Source of the DNA: an uncultured bacterium
GTDB lineage: Bacteria > Bacillota > Clostridia > Lachnospirales > Lachnospiraceae
Direction: 5' to 3'
Length of the DNA stretch: 8,708 nucleotides
Assembly: GCA_945871045.1 (NCBI GenBank)
Contig: CAMBUC010000077.1
Span: 1-8,708 of the forward strand
Of the stretch, positions 1 to 5,938 are shown one piece after another. Position 1 is the first letter of the stretch. Every line of letters starts with the position of its first letter. A program made the position numbers and the translations under genes. A model generated the notes under the pieces. The model was not told the DNA's origin and ran no database searches. It worked only from the letters and a program-made list of their open reading frames with translations.

Positions 1-1
1 G

Positions 2-1600
2 ATGATCGACATGGCAGTGGAAGAGGCGAATATGGCTGCATCCACTGCAGTCAGTGTCATAGACGGTGATATTCTGATGACACTGGAACCCGGCTGTGAG
101 TCCGGAGATGATTACCAGCAGTTATTGAAGGACTTGACCAAGATGCAGGAGACTTGCGGGATCAAATATCTGTTTACTTTGTATGAAGAAAACGGACAGA
201 TCTTATACGGCGTTGATACAGACAAGGATAACAGATGCGCCGTCGGCGAGGTTTGCGAGACGCCTTACGAAGAGTTGGCACCTGCCTTTCAGGGGAAAGA
301 TATCGTATCGGATAAGATTGCTTCAACCCAGTATGGCGATCTGATCTCTGCATACAAGCCCATTTATAACAGTGCCGGAGAACAGGTAGGAGTGCTTGGA
401 AGTGATTATGATGCATCCGGCGTGCTAAAAAGATTATATGAAGTGGTGGGCCGTGTGTTATTCCTTTCCGCTGCTTGTCTGATTCTGGCATTGATCGTCT
501 TATATGTGGTGGTAAAGGCCATCATGAGGGGATTGAAAATCGTAGACCGCAAGATTTACGATCTGGTACATAGCGAGGGCGATCTGACACAGAAACTGGA
601 TGTTCATTCCGGTGATGAGTTGGAGTTGATCGCGGACAATGTCAACTCGTTGTTAGAACATATCCGCAGTATTATGTTAAACATTTCAAAAAACTCGGTG
701 CAGTTGACGGACTCATCAAAAAATGTCGTACAGAATCTGTCCGGTGCAGAAGTAAGCATCACGGATGTTTCGGCTACGATGGAAGAAATGAGTGCAGCTA
801 TGGAGGAAACGAATGCTTCCTTAAGTCAGGTACATGAAGCCATCATGCAGATCTATGAAACGATCGAATCCATTTCCGCACAGGCAGATGAAGGACGGGA
901 CTCTTCTGAGATTATCATGAATAATGCCATGGAGATCCGAAAAAAAGCGGTTTACGACCAGGAGGAAGCTTCCCGGATGGCTCAGCAGATGGCTTCTTCT
1001 GTCAATGAGAAGATAGAAAAATCCCGTGCAGTGGAGGAGATCAGTACACTTACGGACAACATCATCAATATTACCGAGCAGACAAACCTGTTGGCGTTAA
1101 ATGCCAGCATTGAAGCTGCCAGAGCCGGTGAGGCCGGCAAGGGCTTTGCTGTCGTGGCAGGTGAGATCGGAAAACTGGCGACAGATTCCGCTGTTGCAGC
1201 AGCCGAGATCCAAAAGGTAAGTGAGGAAGTGATCGAGGCCGTGAACCAGTTGGCATCCGAATCCGAAGCAATGCTTACCTTCATGGATGAGACGGCCATG
1301 AGCGGCTATGGAAAATTGTTGGAGACCAGCCGGAATTATCAGAATGATGTAGAAAATATGAATCATATGATGAGAAATTTTGCTTCCCGAAGCGACCAGT
1401 TGAAAGTCAACATGGATGATATTAAAGAAGCAGTCGGATCCGTTTCCATCGCGGTGGAAGAAACCGCAAAAGGTGTTGTAAATGTCACGGAAATGGCGGT
1501 AGATTTGTCATCGAATGTTCAGGGAATTGGTCAGGAAGCAGATTCCAACATGGGTATTGCAAACCAGTTGAATGAAGAAGTCAATAAGTTTAAGATCTAG
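2..1600 (+). CDS. Methyl-accepting chemotaxis protein, 5' end outside window
   Basis: This is a membrane chemoreceptor that would pass an extracellular ligand signal to the CheA/CheW complex. The window starts inside the gene: the frame is open to its first base and the expected N-terminal membrane helix is missing. The 532 visible residues show the distal part of an extracellular sensor of dCache style (about 1-145, with YEENGQILYG at 61-70 and GSDYDASG at 133-140). A membrane helix follows at about 149-175, then a HAMP linker at about 172-225. The long coiled-coil signalling domain has its conserved hairpin tip at about 359-393 (EQTNLLALNASIEAARAGEAGKG-type). Glutamate-rich stretches near 259-272 and 484-490 (SATMEEMSAAMEETNAS, AVEETAKG) are plausible methylation sites. 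The gene ends in TAG and is followed by its own terminator. The ligand cannot be read from the sequence. Confidence 0.95.
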   Translation: MIDMAVEEANMAASTAVSVIDGDILMTLEPGCESGDDYQQLLKDLTKMQETCGIKYLFTLYEENGQILYGVDTDKDNRCAVGEVCETPYEELAPAFQGKDIVSDKIASTQYGDLISAYKPIYNSAGEQVGVLGSDYDASGVLKRLYEVVGRVLFLSAACLILALIVLYVVVKAIMRGLKIVDRKIYDLVHSEGDLTQKLDVHSGDELELIADNVNSLLEHIRSIMLNISKNSVQLTDSSKNVVQNLSGAEVSITDVSATMEEMSAAMEETNASLSQVHEAIMQIYETIESISAQADEGRDSSEIIMNNAMEIRKKAVYDQEEASRMAQQMASSVNEKIEKSRAVEEISTLTDNIINITEQTNLLALNASIEAARAGEAGKGFAVVAGEIGKLATDSAVAAAEIQKVSEEVIEAVNQLASESEAMLTFMDETAMSGYGKLLETSRNYQNDVENMNHMMRNFASRSDQLKVNMDDIKEAVGSVSIAVEETAKGVVNVTEMAVDLSSNVQGIGQEADSNMGIANQLNEEVNKFKI

Positions 1601-1679
1601 GAAACGGGAAACTGGTGAGATTCCCGATAGAGTCTTGCAGATTTGATTGATACGAGAAAGATTGAGAAAAAATGGGACG

Positions 1680-1708
1680 GAGGAAGCCTTTGGCTTCCTC
1701 ACTTTTTT
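1680..1708 (+). terminator. Intrinsic terminator of the chemoreceptor gene
   Basis: A perfect 9-bp stem, GAGGAAGCC / GGCTTCCTC, with a TTT loop is followed two bases later by six T residues. It lies 80 bp after the chemoreceptor stop codon and fits rho-independent termination on the plus strand. Confidence 0.9.
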
Positions 1709-1711
1709 ACT

Positions 1712-1819
1712 TTATTTTATTTCATCACTGTAACCACCTTCTGAAATCAGGCAATGGATATGAGGATTCCATTTCAGATCTCTACTGAAATGAGTAAAAT
1801 AAAGTGTCGAAAAACTCAT
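1712..1819 (-). pseudogene. Fragment of an IS91/Y2-type (HUH) transposase
   Basis: Read on the minus strand, about 35 codons encode a peptide containing HFSRDLKWNPHIHCLISEGG and ending at a TAA (complement of 1712-1714). The segment RDLKWNPHIHCLxSEGG is what I recall of the core of IS91-like transposases (Y2_Tnp, PF04986), where HIH supplies the metal-binding HUH pair of the relaxase-like active site. Intact members are several hundred residues long. No flanking sequence continues the homology, so this is a decayed internal scrap and not a working element. The reading starts at an ATG (complement of 1817-1819), which is probably incidental because the homology begins mid-protein. The assignment rests on motif recognition without a database search. 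Confidence 0.7.
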
Positions 1820-1856
1820 TTATTCATTTGAAAAAATGTAAATTTTCGCATTAAAC

Positions 1857-1885
1857 TTGACGAACGGATGATGCTGCGCTAATAT
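1857..1885 (+). promoter_or_regulatory. Sigma-70/SigA promoter for the AAA ATPase gene
   Basis: TTGACG (1857-1862) and TAATAT (1880-1885) are separated by exactly 17 bp and lie 72 bp upstream of the GTG start of the ATPase gene. Both boxes match the consensus at five of six positions. Transcription would start near 1892, at the foot of the inverted repeat that follows. Confidence 0.75.
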
Positions 1886-1893
1886 GAAAACAG

Positions 1894-1926
1894 ATCGTAA
1901 CTGTTTTGTACCTTCACAGTCACGAT
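1894..1926 (+). repeat. Imperfect inverted repeat at the predicted transcription start
   Basis: ATCGTAACTG (1894-1903) and CAGTCACGAT (1917-1926) pair over 10 bp with one A-C mismatch around a 13-base loop, TTTTGTACCTTCA. The left arm also belongs to a competing inverted repeat, AAAACAG (1887-1893) with CTGTTTT (1901-1907). No T-run follows, so this is not a terminator. It could be a 5' leader hairpin, an operator at the start site, or one copy of a dispersed palindromic element. The sequence alone does not decide between these. Confidence 0.55.
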
Positions 1927-1940
1927 AGATCAAAGTGAGT

Positions 1941-1949
1941 AAGGGGTGA
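1941..1949 (+). promoter_or_regulatory. Ribosome binding site selecting the GTG start
   Basis: AAGGGGTGA lies about 7-8 bases before the GTG at 1957. An in-frame TAG at 1951-1953 excludes any upstream start, and the next in-frame ATG (1972) lacks comparable spacing. Confidence 0.7.
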
Positions 1950-1956
1950 TTAGGAC

Positions 1957-3249
1957 GTGAAGCGAAAGATCATGCAGCAACTCAGACAATGGGTGAAAGG
2001 AACTGCAGGGCGAATGCCGTTATTACTCTATGGGGCGCGGCAGGTTGGAAAAACCTATGTGCTGCAGCAGCTGGGCAGTGAGCAGTTTAAAAATACAGTT
2101 TATGTGAATTTTGAGGCAGAACAGAATATACGTGCTTTTTTTGATGCTGATATTCATGCAAATGCAGTTGTCCGTATGCTGGAGCAGTTTTTTCATACGC
2201 CGATCATTCCCGGAGAGACGCTGATCATATTTGACGAGATTCAGATGTGTGAACGTGCCTTGTCTTCGCTAAAGTATTTTGCGGAGGAAGCCCCGGAATA
2301 TCATGTGGTGGCAGCGGGGAGTCTGCTTGGTGTTGCGATCAATCGACAGCAGTACTCTTTTCCGGTGGGGAAAGTACAGATGCTGACCTTGTACCCGATG
2401 GATTTTGAAGAGTTTTTGTGGGCTGGAAATAAGGAATTGCTTGCAGACACGATCCGGAAGCATTTTGAGAGTAATCATGTCATGCCGGACACACTCCATG
2501 ATGAGGCGATGAATGAGTATTATCAGTATTGTATTGTGGGTGGAATGCCTGCAGCAGTCGCGGCCTATTTTTGCAGTGCACCGACGATCGGACAGTTGGA
2601 GATCCGACAGATGCTGTTGGACTCTTATATCGCGGATATGACAAAATATGCAAAGGAGGGCGAATCAGTAAGGATTTTTGCGGCATATGATTCTCTTCCG
2701 TCGCAGCTGGCGAAAGAAAGCAAGAAATTCCAATACAAACTGATCAAAAGCGGTGCGCGCGCTTCCCAATATGGGGATTCGATCGACTGGCTCATTCGGG
2801 CAGGAATTGTAAATAAATGCGTGAAATGCACACAGGGGTTTATGCCGCCGTCTGCTTTTCTGGATTTATCTGCTTTCAAACTGTATTACAGCGATACAGG
2901 GCTCTTGTCTGCGCGGACGCAGATGAATCTGGATCGTTTGATGAGTGTGGAATCAGAACGATTTCGTGGGATTTATGCGGAAAATTATGTTGCCTGTGCC
3001 TTAAAGAGCAAAGGCTATGAACTTTTGTATTGGGAATCTGATGGAAAGGCGGAGGTTGATTTTCTCATTATACGTGACGATCATGTGATACCGGTAGAAT
3101 GCAAGGCAGGAGACCATGTAAAGGCAAAGAGCCTAAACGTTTATCGGGAGAAATATCACCCGGCCTATAGTATCCGGATTTCTACGCGTAACTTTGGAAT
3201 GGTGGATCAGATCCGTTCTGTTCCGCTGTATGCGGTGTTTTGCATCTGA
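1957..3249 (+). CDS. AAA-family ATPase with DUF4143 C-terminal domain
   Basis: This 430-residue protein is of normal full length for the widespread AAA_14 (PF13173) plus DUF4143 (PF13635) ATPases, whose cellular role is poorly known. The P-loop is GARQVGKT at 26-33 and Walker B is LIIFDEIQ at 89-96; an AAGSLLGV sensor-type segment follows near 119-126. The central part carries the usual YYSDTGLLSA segment (about residues 309-318). The C-terminus has EVDFLI (366-371) followed by VECKAG (380-385), so D368, E381 and K383 match a PD-(D/E)xK nuclease-like core. The start is GTG, chosen from the ribosome binding site. The protein is predicted to be cytoplasmic, with no signal peptide or membrane helix. 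It has its own promoter and sits beside a transposase scrap, which fits the patchy distribution of this family. No frame damage is visible. Confidence 0.92.
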   Translation: MKRKIMQQLRQWVKGTAGRMPLLLYGARQVGKTYVLQQLGSEQFKNTVYVNFEAEQNIRAFFDADIHANAVVRMLEQFFHTPIIPGETLIIFDEIQMCERALSSLKYFAEEAPEYHVVAAGSLLGVAINRQQYSFPVGKVQMLTLYPMDFEEFLWAGNKELLADTIRKHFESNHVMPDTLHDEAMNEYYQYCIVGGMPAAVAAYFCSAPTIGQLEIRQMLLDSYIADMTKYAKEGESVRIFAAYDSLPSQLAKESKKFQYKLIKSGARASQYGDSIDWLIRAGIVNKCVKCTQGFMPPSAFLDLSAFKLYYSDTGLLSARTQMNLDRLMSVESERFRGIYAENYVACALKSKGYELLYWESDGKAEVDFLIIRDDHVIPVECKAGDHVKAKSLNVYREKYHPAYSIRISTRNFGMVDQIRSVPLYAVFCI

Positions 3250-3266
3250 CTTAATTGATGAATATT

Positions 3267-3272
3267 GGGAGG
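3267..3272 (+). promoter_or_regulatory. Ribosome binding site deciding the hydrolase start
   Basis: GGGAGG lies 6 bases before the ATG at 3279. This favours that ATG over the in-frame TTG at 3255 and ATG at 3258, neither of which has a Shine-Dalgarno sequence at proper spacing. Confidence 0.75.
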
Positions 3273-3278
3273 CAGCAC

Positions 3279-4250
3279 ATGCGAAAACAGCGATTTATTC
3301 TATGGAAAGAAACTGAATATACTTATTCGATGGCATTTGGTTTTGTGCCGAACATTGTGACCTTTCTTCATGAGGATGAGCAGGAGCGGCCTGCAATGAT
3401 CGTCGTGCCCGGAGGAGGATACCGTATCGTATCACCGACGGAAGGTGAGATCGTGGCAAGAGCATTTTATGATAAGGGCTATCAGGCCTTCGTCTGTACT
3501 TATACGACGAATCTTCTGGGAGCAGTACCGCTCCTCGATCAGCCATTAAAAGATCTATCACGGGCGGTGCGTTTTGTGCGCAAGCATTCAAAAGAATTTT
3601 GCGTAAAAACAGATCAGGTGGCGATCTGCGGATTTTCTGCAGGCGGGCATTTGTGCGGAAGCCTGTGTGTACACTATGACGATATTTCGGATGCGGAATA
3701 TGAGGGTATTTCCAACCGCCCCGATGCGGCGATCCTTTCTTATCCGGTCATTACATCCGGAACATTTGCACATTGGGATTCCTTTGTGGCGCTGCTGGGT
3801 GATGACCCGTCAGAAGAACAACTTGCCTATGTGTCGCTGGAAAAGCAGGTGAAGGATGATACTCCACCGTGCTTTCTCTGGCAGACTGTGACCGATGGGT
3901 CAGTTCCGGTGGAAAACAGTTATCTTTTCGCAGAGGCGCTTAGAAAGCATGGCATCGCACATGCACACCATGTTTTTTCAAAAGGCAGTCATGGCTTGTC
4001 CCTTGCCAATGAGGCATGGGCGAACGGCGAGTACGGTGATACGGATACAATGGAGCAGATCAACCGCACCGTGCAGTGTGTGAAGGATGGCGTAATCCTG
4101 TTGCCCGAAGAGGCAAAACAGCACATCCTGACCTCCTTTGACTATGATGAAGAGACCGGTAAGGAGAAGTTAAAATCCAATATTCCAAGTGAAGAGGTCG
4201 CTGTCTGGCCCATGCTTGCGGATGCGTGGCTGAAGGAAATCTGGAAGTGA
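3279..4250 (+). CDS. Alpha/beta-hydrolase, acetyl-esterase/lipase type
   Basis: This 323-residue cytoplasmic serine hydrolase is probably a carbohydrate (for example acetyl-xylan or acetyl-pectin) esterase. The oxyanion-hole motif PGGGY is at 44-48 and the nucleophile elbow GFSAGGH at 118-124 (Ser120). An acid lies in TDGSVPVENS (Asp206) and the catalytic His in GSHGLS (His238). This triad order and spacing are typical of the BD-FAE/acetyl-esterase group. There is no signal peptide, so it would act on imported oligosaccharides. It starts 30 bp after the ATPase gene with no promoter or terminator between them, so the two may be co-transcribed. Functionally it fits better with the decayed AraC and rhamnose isomerase genes downstream, which suggests it is the surviving member of a glycan-use locus. 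The substrate is inferred from this context only. Confidence 0.88.
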   Translation: MRKQRFILWKETEYTYSMAFGFVPNIVTFLHEDEQERPAMIVVPGGGYRIVSPTEGEIVARAFYDKGYQAFVCTYTTNLLGAVPLLDQPLKDLSRAVRFVRKHSKEFCVKTDQVAICGFSAGGHLCGSLCVHYDDISDAEYEGISNRPDAAILSYPVITSGTFAHWDSFVALLGDDPSEEQLAYVSLEKQVKDDTPPCFLWQTVTDGSVPVENSYLFAEALRKHGIAHAHHVFSKGSHGLSLANEAWANGEYGDTDTMEQINRTVQCVKDGVILLPEEAKQHILTSFDYDEETGKEKLKSNIPSEEVAVWPMLADAWLKEIWK

Positions 4251-4281
4251 TGTTATCCCTAGTTGATACAAGGAGTGAAAC

Positions 4282-4813
4282 ATGACAGAGGAACTATTGA
4301 ATACCTTGCGAACGATCACGCCGGAGGAACAAAAGATTTTAGATGGAAGAAATGAAATTGACCGGGAACTGTATGTGGATAGCGAACAGAATACATTTGA
4401 TGCAAAAAAATTCTGGAAAAAGGAAAGTTGATCACGATTCGGCCTCATACGAGATTCGTACATTTTCCGACACATACCCATAATTATGTAGAGGTGATCT
4501 ACATGTGCTCCGGGCACACCAGACATATTGTGAACGGAAACGAGGTCTGGCTGGAACAGGGAGAACTTCACTATGATACATGCTGGCTGTCCAGAGAGAT
4601 CAAGCGCCACACCGGAAAGACCTGTACCGATCTCGTACAGGATAAGCGTCTGTCCTAGGCAGCCTATCTGCTTACATACACAGCCATGCCGGTGATAGAT
4701 ATAGGACCGGCTGTGGGATATGAGAACATCAGTTATTTCCATCGGATCTTTCAAAAAAGTACGGAATGACACCGCGGACATACCGATTAAAGTCGCAGAA
4801 CCCCGATGATTAG
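4282..4813 (+). pseudogene. Decayed AraC-family transcriptional regulator
   Basis: An intact version would be an arabinose-type activator of roughly 280-300 residues, with an N-terminal cupin sensor and a C-terminal double helix-turn-helix. It has a good ribosome binding site (AAGGAG, 4270-4275) and ATG. The first frame gives 49 codons ending in TGA at 4429-4431. A missing base near 4411-4415 explains this, because the next frame continues through the cupin motif (FPTHTHNYVEVIYMCSGH, about 4461-4514). Near 4560-4572 the cupin jumps directly into the C-terminal HTH (HYDTCWLSREIKRHTGK), so more than 100 codons are missing. TAG at 4656-4658 stands where KRLSQAAYLL should read CAG. A further base lost from an A-run near 4754-4759 shifts the end, VGYENISYFHRIFQK to YGMTPRTYRLKSQ, which closes at TAG 4811-4813. 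With four independent lesions it cannot be functional. Confidence 0.88.
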
Positions 4814-4825
4814 CATTGCAATAGA

Positions 4826-4858
4826 GGACACTTTTTTGCGCAAAAAGTGTTCTTTTTT
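4826..4858 (+). terminator. Intrinsic terminator after the AraC pseudogene
   Basis: An 11-bp stem (4826-4836 with 4842-4852, one G-T pair) around the loop TGCGC is followed by a run of six T. The stem core is ACACTTTTT / AAAAAGTGT. It separates the AraC remnant from the rhamnose isomerase remnant and implies two original transcription units. The A/T symmetry would allow it to work in both directions. Confidence 0.8.
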
Positions 4859-4928
4859 CGCTCCGTTTTTCGGTATGCTTAGAGCAGAAACAGACGAGAA
4901 ACGGTAACATCTATTTCAGTAGGTAGGT

Positions 4929-5793
4929 ATGACACAGAAAGAACGTTATGAAGCAGCAAAAGAAATATAAGCAATTATATGGGCAAGGCAAAAACACCGG
5001 AAGAACTGATGCAGGATATTGACGAAGTATTAAAACTGACACCCGGTAAGAAGAAACTGAATCTTCATGCATGCTATGCAATTTTCGAGGATGGAGAATT
5101 TGTCGATCGCGATCAAATTGAGCCGAAGCATTTTGCAAAATGGGTAGAATTTGCAAAGCAGAGACAGATGGGAATTGATTTCAATCCGACCTTTTTCTCT
5201 CATGAAAAAGTGAAGGACGGGCTGACTCTGTCCAGTCCGGATGAAGAAACGAGAAGATTCTGGATCGAGCATGGAAAGGCATGTATTCGCATCTCCGAAT
5301 ATTTTGCGAGAGAGACAGGCGTTCCCTGTGTAATGAATATCTGGACGGGTGATGGCGCCAAGGATATTCCGAATTTGCACTGTCCTTTGCTGCTACCCAT
5401 GAGGGCTGCCTGCCGCTGATGGATAACGGACACTATCATCCGACAGAGGTTGTATCGGATAAGATTCCTGCGCTTTTGACCTTTTCCCGGAGATCGCGCT
5501 TCATATTACGCGTCCTGTGAGATGGGATTCGGATCATGTCGTGCTTTTTGACGATGAGACAAAGGAGTTGGCAGAAAGCACTCTTGTCAGCCCTTTGTAC
5601 ACCCAACGAGGACTTAAAAAAGATGCAGGATGCATCTGACTGGACGGAAGTTATGGTACGTCAGGAAATGTTAAAGACGATGCCCTTTGGCGATGTGTGG
5701 GAAGAATATTGTGTGAGTTGTGAGACTTCTGCCGATGATTGGTTTGAAGAGGTAAAGCGTTACGAGAAGGATGTGCTGGCAAAACGTGCATAG
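4929..5793 (+). pseudogene. rhaA: Decayed L-rhamnose isomerase
   Basis: The intact enzyme (about 420 residues, cytoplasmic) converts L-rhamnose to L-rhamnulose. Recognisable pieces in order are: MTQKERYEAAKEI, ended by TAA at 4968-4970 where a Tyr codon is expected; a stretch from GKAKTPEELM through FVDRDQIEPKHFAKW, FNPTFFSHEK and FWIEHGKACIRISEYF to MNIWTGDGAKDIP (about 4982-5370); THEGCLPLMDNGHYHPTEVVSDK (about 5394-5463); RPVRWDSDHVVLFDDETKELA (about 5512-5573); and QKALLSALCTPNEDL to the end (about 5572-5793). Three internal segments are missing, at about 4970, 5368 and 5570, each an estimated 35-50 codons. One T is lost from a T-run at 5482-5485. The lost parts include the ESKVFGIG-type and GLDFFDASINR-type segments that carry catalytic and metal-binding residues, so no activity is possible. 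Confidence 0.9.
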
Positions 5794-5822
5794 AAATGAA
5801 GAAATGCGACTATCGACAAAGT

Positions 5823-5850
5823 TTGACAGATATAAAAGATAAAATAGGAT
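5823..5850 (+). promoter_or_regulatory. Candidate promoter upstream of the subtilase gene
   Basis: TTGACA (5823-5828, perfect -35) is followed by a 16-bp AT-rich spacer and TAGGAT (5845-5850). It lies 30 bp after the rhaA remnant stop and would give a leader of about 80 bases before the subtilase start. The -10 match is only moderate. Confidence 0.45.
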
Positions 5851-5886
5851 GGCGAATAGACAACTTTCCAAGGCAGGGCGATTTTT

Positions 5887-5914
5887 TTGTCTGTCTGCAT
5901 AGACTGTATATAAA
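5887..5914 (+). promoter_or_regulatory. Alternative, closer promoter for the subtilase gene
   Basis: TTGTCT (5887-5892), a 16-bp spacer and TATAAA (5909-5914) would start transcription about 18 bases before the ATG at 5939. The spacer contains the short inverted repeat GTCT-GCAT-AGAC (5893-5904). This competes with the promoter candidate at 5823, and I cannot say which one is used. Confidence 0.35.
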
Positions 5915-5938
5915 ACAGATCATTAGGATCGCGAATAT

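Noticed and set aside
982..1299. Minus-strand open frame of 105 codons inside the chemoreceptor gene
   Set aside because: It is antisense to the highly conserved signalling tip of the chemoreceptor. The coding constraint of the real gene keeps the opposite frame open.
1605..1626. Short inverted repeat CGGGAA / TTCCCG just after the chemoreceptor stop codon
   Set aside because: It has a six-base stem with a ten-base loop and no T-run. The much stronger terminator at 1680-1708 accounts for transcription ending.
4851..4879. Possible promoter for the rhaA remnant (TTCTTT to TATGCT)
   Set aside because: The -35 match is poor and overlaps the terminator T-run. It was not strong enough to list as a feature.
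4170..4910. A 246-codon open frame on the minus strand
   Set aside because: It lies antisense to the end of the hydrolase, the AraC remnant and the terminator. Its translation shows no family features, and the plus strand explains the sequence. It is open by chance.
4979..5419. A 146-codon plus-strand frame that looks like a separate gene
   Set aside because: It is the middle part of the rhaA pseudogene. Its apparent ATG is created near a deletion junction, and its last 14 or so codons are out of the ancestral frame.
5536..5793. An 85-codon plus-strand frame
   Set aside because: Its first codons are out-of-frame rhaA sequence. From about 5572 it is the true rhaA C-terminus, so it is not an independent small gene.
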